From the NCBI GenBank assembly GCA_002342585.1, contig DDQG01000009.1:3216-67215 (forward strand): 64,000 nucleotides of DNA, in the 5' to 3' direction. The DNA is from Prevotellaceae bacterium UBA2448 (lineage in GTDB: Bacteria > Bacteroidota > Bacteroidia > Bacteroidales > Bacteroidaceae). This document shows, piece by piece, positions 36,858-45,001 of this stretch; position 1 is the stretch's first letter, and each line of letters begins with the position of its first letter. The notes below the pieces were generated by a model, which did not search any database, was not told the DNA's origin, and saw only the letters and a program-made list of their open reading frames with translations. Both the position numbers and the translations under genes were made by a program.

Positions 36858-38267
36858 TTACTGCATGGAGTAAACGATGTCCATAATTTCTTTGCCAATC
36901 TTATCAGCAGCATCCATTGTTGCAGCTTCTGAATAAACACGGATGATTGGTTCTGTGTTCGATTTGCGCAGGTGTACCCATTTCTCTGGGAAGTCAATCT
37001 TCACACCGTCTATGTCGTTTACTGCGATGCCTGGTTTGCCTGTGTACATTTCCTTTACTTTATTCAGAATTGCATCTACATCAGTTGATGGTTGCAGGTC
37101 GATGCGATTCTTTGCAATAAAATAGTTAGGATATGTAGCACGCAACTGACTTACTGTCAATCCTGGCTTTGCTTGACGTTGGTGAGCGAGATGTGAGAGG
37201 AATAGTGCAATACCAACCAAAGCGTCTCTTCCATAGTGGGCAGCAGGGTAGATTACTCCACCATTGCCTTCGCCTCCGATGACGGTATTTGTTTCTTTCA
37301 TTTTGGTTACTACGTTAACCTCACCTACGGCTGCAGCATTGTATTGCATACCGTATTTCTCAGTGATGTCGCGCAGAGCTCGTGTAGAAGAGAGGTTGCT
37401 GACAGTGTTGCCAGGCGTATGACTCAGAATGTAGTCAGCGACTGTAACGAGTGTATATTCTTCGCCGTACATTTTGCCGTCTTCGCAGATGAATGCCAAA
37501 CGGTCAACGTCTGGGTCAACGACGAATGCTACGTCCTTGCCGCCTTTCTTCATCAGGCTCATGATGTCGGAGAGGTTCTTCTCCAGTGGTTCTGGGTTGT
37601 GTTGGAAGTCTCCAGTAGGTTCGCTGTAGAGTGGGGTGACGTCTTCAACTCCCAGTGCCTTAAGTAGTTTTGGCAGAATGATGCCTCCTACAGAATTGAT
37701 TGAGTCGAAAGCAACCTTGAAACCTGCGGCTTTGATTGCAGGTACATCTACGAGATCGAGTCCGAGTACTAAATCGATGTGTTTCTGGTCGTATGTGTTG
37801 TCTTCTTTGTATTTTCCGAGATTGTCAACATCTGCGAAGTCGAAGTCTTCCTGTTCTGCAATCTTAAGTACTTCGTTGCCTTCTGCAGCGTTTAGAAATT
37901 CTCCGTTGCAGTTAAGCAGTTTCAGTGCATTCCAATGACGTGGGTTGTGACTTGCAGTGATAATGATACCTCCGCAGGCACCTTCCATAGTTACAGCTAT
38001 TTCTGTTGTAGGTGTGGAAGCAAGTCCTATGTTGACTACGTCGAACCCCATACCCATGAGTGTACCGCATACGACGTTCTTAACCATCTCGCCTGAGATG
38101 CGCGCATCTCTACCAACTACAATCTTATTGCTTTTATTTCCTCCTTTGCGACGCATCAGAGTTGCATAAGCACTAGTAAACTTTACGATGTCGAGTGGGT
38201 TCAGTCCTTCACCTGCTCTTCCGCCTATTGTTCCGCGGATTCCTGAAATGGATTTAATTAATGACAT
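36858..38267 (-). CDS. glmM: Phosphoglucosamine mutase (phosphohexomutase)
   Basis: Interconverts glucosamine-6-phosphate and glucosamine-1-phosphate for UDP-GlcNAc synthesis, as inferred from family. The 469-residue protein has the active-site serine in TASHNPRHWNALKLLN (Ser106), the magnesium loop DPDVDRLAF, the sugar-binding loop GGEGNGG (normally GGEMSG or GGEQSG) and the phosphate-binding RKSNTEPIIRVYSEA near the C-terminus. The HNPRHWNALK form is characteristic of the archaeal/Bacteroidetes branch, where annotation varies between GlmM and phosphomannomutase. It is the last gene of a four-gene operon, 9 bases after the DUF4827-type gene. Confidence 0.88.
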   Translation of the reverse strand: MSLIKSISGIRGTIGGRAGEGLNPLDIVKFTSAYATLMRRKGGNKSNKIVVGRDARISGEMVKNVVCGTLMGMGFDVVNIGLASTPTTEIAVTMEGACGGIIITASHNPRHWNALKLLNCNGEFLNAAEGNEVLKIAEQEDFDFADVDNLGKYKEDNTYDQKHIDLVLGLDLVDVPAIKAAGFKVAFDSINSVGGIILPKLLKALGVEDVTPLYSEPTGDFQHNPEPLEKNLSDIMSLMKKGGKDVAFVVDPDVDRLAFICEDGKMYGEEYTLVTVADYILSHTPGNTVSNLSSTRALRDITEKYGMQYNAAAVGEVNVVTKMKETNTVIGGEGNGGVIYPAAHYGRDALVGIALFLSHLAHQRQAKPGLTVSQLRATYPNYFIAKNRIDLQPSTDVDAILNKVKEMYTGKPGIAVNDIDGVKIDFPEKWVHLRKSNTEPIIRVYSEAATMDAADKIGKEIMDIVYSMQ

Positions 38268-38276
38268 GTGATATTT

Positions 38277-38954
38277 TTATTTTCCTAATTGATATGTAAT
38301 TTCGTAGTAGAATGGTTTTACGTATGTGCCAGCATTCGCTGTTCCTGATGAGTGAGGAACGATAACGCGTACTTTTGCTACTTCGCCTGCGCCCTCAGTC
38401 TTTGCCAAGCGAATGTAGTCAAGAGGTTTCAGCCAGCCCTTTGGCACAACAGATGATGATGCGTAGAATGTTTTCATTCTACCTTCAGTGAACGATGCTG
38501 TGTAACTGCGCCCCAGTCGTGTGTATGTACACTGCATCTTATCCACGAATGCGTTCTGTGTCTGGTAAATATTTGAACAGGTCGTGTCACCATTTTGTAT
38601 GTCGTATTCGAAGAAACGGCAACAGATAGTTTTGGTGATAGTACTGTCGGGTTGTTCCTTTGCCATCTCAATCATGGTCTGTCCAGAACCTTTGCGTACT
38701 ATCTGCATGTAGATGCCATCTGAGTCAAAACGTACGAACTCGTGGTTGTTTACATTTGTTGTCTCTCCTTGATTCTTGAATGTCTCTTCGCTGATTACAT
38801 TGATGTAACCTACGAATTTGTTCGATGAAATGAAACGGTCTATTGCATCGCGTTCCTTTTCTTTCATTTTTGCGTATGTCTCACCATTTTTGCAAGATGA
38901 GATAGTCGCTATCATTATTATTACAGAGAGAATTGTATATAATTTCAGTTTCAT
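38277..38954 (-). CDS. DUF4827-type lipoprotein
   Basis: A 225-residue lipoprotein with lipobox ISSC (Cys21). The body contains AIDRFISSNKFVGYINVISEETF and GWLKPLDYIRLAKTEGAGEVAKVRVIVPHSSGT, which I recognise as resembling the FKBP-like DUF4827 family of Bacteroidales, commonly encoded beside the phosphohexomutase gene. Its function is unknown; an FKBP-like fold could assist envelope protein folding but no catalytic claim is made. Its start codon overlaps the stop of rpe by four bases, which favours translational coupling. Confidence 0.65.
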   Translation of the reverse strand: MKLKLYTILSVIIMIATISSCKNGETYAKMKEKERDAIDRFISSNKFVGYINVISEETFKNQGETTNVNNHEFVRFDSDGIYMQIVRKGSGQTMIEMAKEQPDSTITKTICCRFFEYDIQNGDTTCSNIYQTQNAFVDKMQCTYTRLGRSYTASFTEGRMKTFYASSSVVPKGWLKPLDYIRLAKTEGAGEVAKVRVIVPHSSGTANAGTYVKPFYYEITYQLGK

Positions 38955-39595
38955 AAACTTTTCAGTGATTTAATACGCTCTTCAGGTTGTTCTGCTCCAA
39001 ACACGTAACTTCCTGCAACCAATACATCAACTCCCGCTTCTGCAAGTCTTGGGGCAGTCTTTGCGTTTACTCCTCCGTCAACTTCAATAAGCGCTTTCGA
39101 GCCTGTGCACTGTATCATCTCTTTGAGCATACGGACTTTGTCGAGTGAGTGCTCAATAAATGCCTGTCCTCCAAATCCTGGATTTACAGTCATGATGAGT
39201 ACCATATCTAGATCCCTTATGATATCTTCCAAAAGACATACAGGAGTGTGTGGATTCAGTGTTACAGCAGCCTTCATGCCTGCTTCGTGTATCTCAGCAA
39301 TGGTGCGATGCAAGTGACGGCAAGCCTCGAAGTGTACGTTCATTATGTATGCTCCAAGAGCCTGCACTTGCTTGATGAACTTCTCTGGTTCAACAATCAT
39401 CAGGTGCACATCGAGTGGTTTCTTGCAGTACTTTGCTACAGCTTCGAGTACGGGGAACCCGAAACTGATGTTTGGTACGAACACTCCGTCCATCACGTCA
39501 AGATGCAACCAGTCGGCATCCGAGCGGTTTATCATTTCTATATCTTTCTGCAGGTTCGCAAAGTCAGCAGCCAGCAGTGATGGTGAAACTAACAT
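38951..39595 (-). CDS. rpe: Ribulose-phosphate 3-epimerase
   Basis: Interconverts ribulose-5-phosphate and xylulose-5-phosphate in the pentose phosphate pathway. The 214-residue TIM barrel shows the standard blocks: VSPSLLAADFANL, WLHLDVMDGVFVPNISFG, DVHLMIVEPEKF, MTVNPGFGGQAFI and IEVDGGVNAKTA, carrying the metal-ligand His and Asp residues. Length is normal. It lies 16 bases after the coiled-coil protein gene and overlaps the next gene by four bases, in an operon that starts at the promoter at 40499. Confidence 0.96.
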   Translation of the reverse strand: MLVSPSLLAADFANLQKDIEMINRSDADWLHLDVMDGVFVPNISFGFPVLEAVAKYCKKPLDVHLMIVEPEKFIKQVQALGAYIMNVHFEACRHLHRTIAEIHEAGMKAAVTLNPHTPVCLLEDIIRDLDMVLIMTVNPGFGGQAFIEHSLDKVRMLKEMIQCTGSKALIEVDGGVNAKTAPRLAEAGVDVLVAGSYVFGAEQPEERIKSLKSL

Positions 39596-39611
39596 ATATT
39601 TTTGTGTTTTT

Positions 39612-40481
39612 TTATTTCAAGGTAAAAGAAGTTTGCCCAATCATCTGCTTGTCGCAGAAAATGAATACTTTGTAAGTGCCTTCTCCGATGAATTCCTCAA
39701 CGTCGCTATACATAGTAATGGCCTGTTCTTCACCATTGTAATCGATATACTTCTTCTCAGTGTATTCAAGTGAAGTGTTCTCATAACTGAAGGTTCCCTT
39801 ATTCCCAAGTACTGAATTATCTGGCTTTAGAATGCGGGCATAGATAACGCGTTCTCCGTTTTTGGCAGTTACGTTCTTTACAATTGTAAAACCGAAAGCC
39901 AGCTTCTTTACGTTCTTGGCCTTCTTCTCGTCCTTGCTGCGTTTGTTCTTTGGTGTTACCCAGAATCCTGTTGCATCTAACTGTGCAGCTATATCTACCT
40001 TGTCTTTTAGTGTTGAGGCTTCAGTTCTCAGGTTCGAAATCTGTGTGTTCTGCTCTACAACCTTTTCCTTCATCTCTGTATTCTCGGCAACGAGAGTCTC
40101 GTTCAAGCGGTTAAGCGAATCCACCTGCATGATGTAGCTCTGCAATACCTTTCGCAGCGAAGAAATCTCCTTCTTCAGTCTGGTAATTTCAGCTGCATCA
40201 GTAGCCTTAGTGCGTTGCAGTTCCTCCAGTAGTTCCTGAGTGTGGCGACGCTCCTCTTCTATCTGAGCAATGAGCGAGTCGTTTTTCAGTTGTTTCTGCA
40301 GCTCACCGTATTGTATATCGAATTGCCTGTACTGGTCTTCCATCTCCAATTTGTCCAATTCTGCCAATTCCTGCAGTTCTTCGTTTGCACTCTTCTGTTC
40401 CTGCAGCATATACGCCACATAGCCCAGCCCTGCCAACAGCAGCGCGATGATAATACCAAAAATGATATATTGCTTTTTCAT
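39612..40481 (-). CDS. Membrane-anchored coiled-coil protein of unknown function
   Basis: A 289-residue protein with an N-terminal membrane helix (MKKQYIIFGIIIALLLAGLG) and a long coiled coil (about 20-160, Glu/Leu/Gln-rich). A C-terminal beta-rich domain (about 165-289) contains WVTPKNKRSK and GFTIVKNVTAKNGERVIYARIL. It probably faces the periplasm; I do not recognise a named function. The start is set at ATG 40481 because a perfect -7 element (TACCTTTG, 40499-40506) lies just upstream. A longer frame starting at 40511 would begin before that promoter. It heads an operon with rpe, the DUF4827-type gene and glmM. Confidence 0.75.
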   Translation of the reverse strand: MKKQYIIFGIIIALLLAGLGYVAYMLQEQKSANEELQELAELDKLEMEDQYRQFDIQYGELQKQLKNDSLIAQIEEERRHTQELLEELQRTKATDAAEITRLKKEISSLRKVLQSYIMQVDSLNRLNETLVAENTEMKEKVVEQNTQISNLRTEASTLKDKVDIAAQLDATGFWVTPKNKRSKDEKKAKNVKKLAFGFTIVKNVTAKNGERVIYARILKPDNSVLGNKGTFSYENTSLEYTEKKYIDYNGEEQAITMYSDVEEFIGEGTYKVFIFCDKQMIGQTSFTLK

Positions 40482-40498
40482 TCCATTATAAATTTGCG

Positions 40499-40506
40499 CA
40501 AAGGTA
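40499..40506 (-). promoter_or_regulatory. -7 element of the coiled-coil/rpe/glmM operon
   Basis: Minus strand TACCTTTG followed by CGC, a perfect consensus match, 18 bases before the ATG at 40481. It decides the start of that gene. Confidence 0.65.
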
Positions 40507-40590
40507 GTCATTTTCTACCTTATATCATATAAAATTCATATATTTTAATAATGAGTCATGGGTAAATAGCTTGGTGGTACTTTAAAAAAT

Positions 40591-40621
40591 TTTGTATTAT
40601 AAATAATAATTTGTATCTTCG
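40591..40621 (+). promoter_or_regulatory. Promoter of the DHH phosphoesterase/GH97 operon
   Basis: TTTG at 40591-40594 is followed after 19 bases by TATCTTCG (40614-40621), one mismatch from TAnnTTTG. The ATG at 40641 lies 19 bases downstream. A longer reading frame beginning at a TTG at 40611 lies inside this promoter and is rejected. Confidence 0.6.
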
Positions 40622-40640
40622 CGCATATTTCTCTGAAAAG

Positions 40641-41741
40641 ATGGCGATAAAAACAAAGATTTCAGCTCAGGACGCAGTGGCTGTGCGTCGAATGCTCGAC
40701 CAATGCAAGAATGTTGTGGTGGTAACTCATTACTCGCCCGACGGCGATGCTATAGGTTCAGCTCTAGCTATGTGGGAGTATCTGCAGAAGAAAGGTAAGC
40801 AGGCTACAGTTATCGTTCCTAACTTTTTTCCGGATTTTCTTAAGTGGATGAATGGGGCTGACCAAATCGTGCTATTTGAAAAACAGAAGGCTTTCTCATA
40901 TAATCTGCTGAATATGGCCGATTTGGTTGTTGTGCTCGATCTTTGTGAGGCTTCTCGTATGGGTGAAGAGTTGGGAAGAGTGGTGAAGGGTTTGAAGCGT
41001 ACAAATAAAATTGTTATCGACCATCACATGAACCCTGACAAGAAATTCGCAGATATCCTCGTTTCACATCCCGACTGTAGTAGTACATGCGAACTTCTTT
41101 TCCGGGTATTTGTTGCAATGGATCAGGTATCTGTGTTGTCGAAGGCTGCTGCTGAAGATATTTATGCTGGTATGTACACTGATACGGGCGGCTTTTCCTA
41201 TAATAGCAACGATCCTGATGTGTTCAATATCATCGCAGAACTGCTGCGTAAGGGCATAGATAAAGATCGTATAGTACGGAATATAAATAACAATTTTACA
41301 GCTGAGCGTTTCCGTCTTATGGGTTATGTGCTCTACCAAAAGCTCCTTGTTTTACCTGAATATCATGCGTCAATATATAGTCTGACAGCCGATGAATTGA
41401 AAACTTTTAAATATTTGAAAGGTGATATGGAAGGCGTGGTGAATATGCCGCTTCAGATTCGAGGACAAAAATTATCGATTTCTCTACGTGAGGACCTCGA
41501 ACACCCCATTATTTGGGTGTCGATACGTTCTTATGATGATGTTTCGGCTCGTGATATGGCTGAGCAGTTTTTTAATGGTGGCGGACATTTCAATGCTGCC
41601 GGTGGTAAACTGGAAAACTGTACGATGGATGAGGCTATAGCGAAGGCAAAGGTTGCTATAGAAGCCTTCAGTGATGTACTTGCTGACCCAATAGCACAAG
41701 ATACACCTGTCGATGAATTGATTGAAAAAACTAATAAATAA
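40641..41741 (+). CDS. nrnA: DHH/DHHA1 phosphoesterase (NrnA-type oligoribonuclease/pAp phosphatase)
   Basis: A 366-residue cytoplasmic enzyme that would degrade short oligonucleotides and possibly pAp. The DHH domain shows THYSPDGDAIGSALA (about 31-45), a DLCEASRMGE segment, the diagnostic IDHHMNPD (about 122-129) and DTGGFSYNSNDPDVF. The C-terminal DHHA1 domain has GGGHFNAAGGK. I start at ATG 40641 (MAIKTKISAQDAV) because the promoter lies immediately upstream. Twelve bases separate it from the GH97 gene, so the two are likely co-transcribed. The enzyme specificity is by family; c-di-AMP or pGpG hydrolysis is also known among relatives. Confidence 0.88.
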   Translation: MAIKTKISAQDAVAVRRMLDQCKNVVVVTHYSPDGDAIGSALAMWEYLQKKGKQATVIVPNFFPDFLKWMNGADQIVLFEKQKAFSYNLLNMADLVVVLDLCEASRMGEELGRVVKGLKRTNKIVIDHHMNPDKKFADILVSHPDCSSTCELLFRVFVAMDQVSVLSKAAAEDIYAGMYTDTGGFSYNSNDPDVFNIIAELLRKGIDKDRIVRNINNNFTAERFRLMGYVLYQKLLVLPEYHASIYSLTADELKTFKYLKGDMEGVVNMPLQIRGQKLSISLREDLEHPIIWVSIRSYDDVSARDMAEQFFNGGGHFNAAGGKLENCTMDEAIAKAKVAIEAFSDVLADPIAQDTPVDELIEKTNK

Positions 41742-41753
41742 ATTAACGATTCT

Positions 41754-43793
41754 ATGAAAACAATGCGATTGCTGACATCTATTTTTACATGTCTATTTCT
41801 TAATGGAGCAACGATGTTTGCCGAACCTGTGGCTACAGTTTCAAGTCCTGATTCTCGATTAAAAGTAATTTTTGATTTTATCGGTGACAAACCTGTATAT
41901 TCTGTCGATTTTATCGGAAATAATGTAATAGAAAATTCGCCTCTTGGATTTGTAGCAAATGTAGGTGATTTTACACAGAATATTTCCTTCGAAAAGTCTG
42001 TTGTGGCACATAAGGAATACGATTATTCTGTGCCTACAATCAAGAAGAGCAATGTACACGTAAATGCCAACCAACTGGTTGTTACCTTGAAAAACAAACA
42101 GGGACACCGTTTCGAAGTGGAATTCATGGTAAGCAATAATGATGTGGCTTTTCGTTATCGTATTCCTAACCTCAGGGATAAGGCAAACGGACAGAAGTAC
42201 TCTATTCGCATTATGAAAGAAGCTACAGGCTTCGACCTGCCTGCTGGAACAAAGACATTCCTTTCTCCACAGTCTGATGCTATGATTGGATGGAAGGGTA
42301 CAAAACCAAGTTATGAAGAAGAGTATGTTTTTGATGAACCCATGCAGACTCGTTCTAAGTATGGTCACGGTTATACTTTTCCTTGTTTGTTCCACTTGAA
42401 TCCTGGTGTTGTAGGAAAAGAGGGATGGGTACTTATCTCTGAAACTGGTAATGACAGTCGCTATTGTGGCTGTCGTCTGTCAGACATGAAAGGGGGCGGA
42501 CTCTACACTGTTGAGTTCCCGATGGCAGAGGAGAATAACGGTAACGGAACTCCAGAACCTGCTTTCGCGCTGCCTGGAAAAACTCCTTGGCGTACTATTA
42601 CTGTAGGTGACAATCTTAAACCAATTGTTGAAACCACTGTTGCATGGGATTTCGTCGAACCTCGTTTCAAGTCTTCACATAATTATAAATATGGAAAAAG
42701 CACCTGGTCGTGGATTGTTTGGCAGGATGATGCTATCTGCACTCCAGACCTTCGCCAATATGTTGATTTAGCAAAAACTATGGGTTATCCATACACTTTA
42801 GTAGATGCAGGATGGGATGTGAATATGGGACTTGACGGCACAGCAGACCTCGTTCGTTATGCTCGTTCTCAGGGCGTTGAGGTGTTCCTTTGGTACAGCT
42901 CAAGCGGATGGTGGAACGACATTACTCAGAGTCCTATCAATGTAATGTGTGATGCTATTGCCCGCAAACAATATATGAAATGGATGCAGGAAATAGGTGT
43001 GAAGGGTATAAAAGTCGATTTCTTCGGAGGTGACAAACAGGAAACTATGCGTATCTACGAACAAATCTTGAGTGATGCTGATGACTTCGGACTTATGGTT
43101 ATCTTCCACGGGTGCACCCTTCCACGAGGCTGGGAACGAATGTATCCGAACTATGTGGGTAGTGAGGCAGTGTTGGCAAGTGAGAACCTTTACTTCAGTC
43201 AGCATTTCTGTGACGTGGAGGCTCAAAATACGGCTCTTCATCCATTCTGTCGCAATACTGTTGCAAGTATGGAGTTTGGTGGCTGTTTCATGAATCGTCA
43301 TATTCATCGTGGAAACAAGGGCGGAAATACTCGTAAGACTACCGATTGTCACGAGTTAGCAACTACGGTGCTTTTCCAGAATCCAATTCAGAACTTTGCT
43401 ATCACTCCAGAAAACCTGAATCCATCGATTGTTCCAGATAAAAAGTACGATTTCAACGCTCCCGGAGCTATTGCGCCAGCTATTAGTATGGATTTCCTTA
43501 AGAAGGTTCCTACAGTATGGGATGAGACTATTTTCATCGATGGTTATCCTGGTAAATATTGTGTCCTTGCTCGTCGTAGTGGACAAACTTGGTATATTGC
43601 TGGAAATAATGCAACAGGCACAACTCTCAATCTGACTCTCTCTCTTCCTATGCTTACAAAAGGAAGCACTGCTGCTCTATATAGTGATAATCTGAAAAAT
43701 CGCGAGCCACAGAAAACGGAATTAAAAATCAGTAATCCTGCAAAGGTGAAAGTTTCTTTGGCTGACCAAGGTGGTTTTGTTATCGTTAAATAA
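41754..43793 (+). CDS. Glycoside hydrolase family 97 protein
   Basis: A 679-residue secreted alpha-glycosidase. After a signal peptide (about 1-23, ending MFA), an N-terminal beta-supersandwich (SPDSRLKVIFDF... about 28-290) is followed by a catalytic barrel (about 290-560) with TLVDAGWDVN, GVEVFLWYSSSGWW and GVKGIKVDFFGGDKQ, then FHGCTLPRGWERMYPN and SENLYF, and a small C-terminal beta domain. These are GH97 features. Asp422 in KVDFF may be the nucleophile of the retaining (alpha-galactosidase-like) subgroup; the inverting alpha-glucosidase SusB subgroup uses glutamates. This subgroup assignment is tentative. No SusC/SusD genes adjoin it; it follows the DHH gene by 12 bases. Confidence 0.92.
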   Translation: MKTMRLLTSIFTCLFLNGATMFAEPVATVSSPDSRLKVIFDFIGDKPVYSVDFIGNNVIENSPLGFVANVGDFTQNISFEKSVVAHKEYDYSVPTIKKSNVHVNANQLVVTLKNKQGHRFEVEFMVSNNDVAFRYRIPNLRDKANGQKYSIRIMKEATGFDLPAGTKTFLSPQSDAMIGWKGTKPSYEEEYVFDEPMQTRSKYGHGYTFPCLFHLNPGVVGKEGWVLISETGNDSRYCGCRLSDMKGGGLYTVEFPMAEENNGNGTPEPAFALPGKTPWRTITVGDNLKPIVETTVAWDFVEPRFKSSHNYKYGKSTWSWIVWQDDAICTPDLRQYVDLAKTMGYPYTLVDAGWDVNMGLDGTADLVRYARSQGVEVFLWYSSSGWWNDITQSPINVMCDAIARKQYMKWMQEIGVKGIKVDFFGGDKQETMRIYEQILSDADDFGLMVIFHGCTLPRGWERMYPNYVGSEAVLASENLYFSQHFCDVEAQNTALHPFCRNTVASMEFGGCFMNRHIHRGNKGGNTRKTTDCHELATTVLFQNPIQNFAITPENLNPSIVPDKKYDFNAPGAIAPAISMDFLKKVPTVWDETIFIDGYPGKYCVLARRSGQTWYIAGNNATGTTLNLTLSLPMLTKGSTAALYSDNLKNREPQKTELKISNPAKVKVSLADQGGFVIVK

Positions 43794-43830
43794 ACAATGA
43801 AGGCTTCGGATTCCGAAGCCTTCATTGTTT
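43792..43830. terminator. Bidirectional terminator between GH97 and aroB
   Basis: Perfect 39-base odd palindrome: arms of 19 bases (43792-43810 and 43812-43830) around a single T, core GGCTTCGGATTCCGAAGCC. A-rich left and T-rich right ends let it act on both convergent transcripts. The left arm begins inside the GH97 stop codon. Confidence 0.9.
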
Positions 43831-43850
43831 GTCTTTCGTTTTCGTCTATA

Positions 43851-44924
43851 TTATCCTTCTCTGAAGAAGTCCAACATCTCGTATATTTCTTCTTTTGTAG
43901 CCGTCTGGTTTATACGAATATCACCTATGCCGCCAAGCAGTGTGAAGTTGATTGTGCCAGCAGTGTTCTTCTTATCGTGAGTCATCAATTCGAAGAGTTG
44001 TGGATAGTCATTGCAGGTAACGGATAGTGTGCCGTATGAATCCTTAATAAACTGAACTGTTTGACGCATTATGTTGGTTGGAAAACCAGTTTTAATACAC
44101 GAGAGATAGAGTTCGCAAATCAGCCCCCAAGCTACTGCATATCCATGCAGAACAGGATGAATACCTTGAGGATTCTCTGGTTTATTCTCGAATTGTAGGG
44201 CAAAACTTTCGAATGCATGGCCTACGGTGTGGCCTAAGTTCAGAGCTTTGCGTATTCCGTGTTCCTGAGGGTCTTCAGCTACGATGTGTTCCTTCACTTC
44301 TACACTTGTGCTTACCATTTGTGCTAGGTGTGCGTAGTCAACATTGTTCAGATCAAATGAAAGCAGTTCTGCAAATGTCTTCATATCAGAAATAAGTCCG
44401 TGTTTGAGCATCTCTGCATATCCGGAACAGATGTTCTGGTAGTCGAGTGTACGTAGAAACTGTGTGTCGATGAGAACCGTTGCCGGTTGGTTGAATACTC
44501 CGATTTCGTTTTTTAGTCCGTTGAAATTGATTCCCGTCTTGCCTCCGACACTTGCATCAACCATTGATAGCAGGGTAGTGGGAATGTTTATAAAAGGAAT
44601 GCCGCGTTTGAATGTGCTTGCAGCAAAACCTCCAAGGTCAGTAACCATTCCGCCTCCGAGGTTAATCATAAGTGAGTGGCGAGTGCCGCCTCCGTTCCCC
44701 ATTTCTGTCCATACTTTTGCAATAGTATCGAGATTCTTATGGGTGTCGGTTCCCCCGATGATAATATGTGTTGCTTCAGAAATTCCCTCTACATCTTTGA
44801 TAGTAGGGTAACAAAGACTGTAGGTGGTTGTGTCGCAAAGAAGGAAAAGACGGTCGTGCTTTATTTCTCTAAGCACTTCTGTCAGTTGTTGACATACATT
44901 GTTTGTAATTATAACCTTGTCCAC
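43851..44924 (-). CDS. aroB: 3-Dehydroquinate synthase
   Basis: Second enzyme of the shikimate pathway, converting DAHP to 3-dehydroquinate. Diagnostic blocks are GGGMVTDLGGFAASTFKRGI, PTTLLSMVDASVGGKTGIN, GYAEMLKHGLI and LNLGHTVGHAFE (metal-binding histidines). The longest frame would start at a TTG at 44951, but that codon overlaps a perfect -7 element (44949-44956), so it cannot be in the transcript. The first usable start is GTG at 44924, giving 357 residues beginning at VDKVIITNNV, a normal AroB N-terminus. The GTG choice is my inference. The gene is convergent with GH97. Confidence 0.93.
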   Translation of the reverse strand: MDKVIITNNVCQQLTEVLREIKHDRLFLLCDTTTYSLCYPTIKDVEGISEATHIIIGGTDTHKNLDTIAKVWTEMGNGGGTRHSLMINLGGGMVTDLGGFAASTFKRGIPFINIPTTLLSMVDASVGGKTGINFNGLKNEIGVFNQPATVLIDTQFLRTLDYQNICSGYAEMLKHGLISDMKTFAELLSFDLNNVDYAHLAQMVSTSVEVKEHIVAEDPQEHGIRKALNLGHTVGHAFESFALQFENKPENPQGIHPVLHGYAVAWGLICELYLSCIKTGFPTNIMRQTVQFIKDSYGTLSVTCNDYPQLFELMTHDKKNTAGTINFTLLGGIGDIRINQTATKEEIYEMLDFFREG

Positions 44925-44948
44925 GATGGTTTTGTTTTTTTGATGGTG

Positions 44949-44956
44949 CAAAGTTA
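44949..44956 (-). promoter_or_regulatory. -7 element of aroB
   Basis: Minus strand TAACTTTG matches TAnnTTTG perfectly. It lies 24 bases before the GTG at 44924 and excludes the longer TTG start. Confidence 0.6.
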
Positions 44957-45001
44957 GATATTTCTATCTTGAAATTACCACTTTTCAGTAGCAAATAATG
45001 A

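Noticed and set aside
40611..40640. Upstream TTG start for the DHH phosphoesterase
   Set aside because: The codon lies inside a well-placed promoter, and the added residues are not typical of the family.
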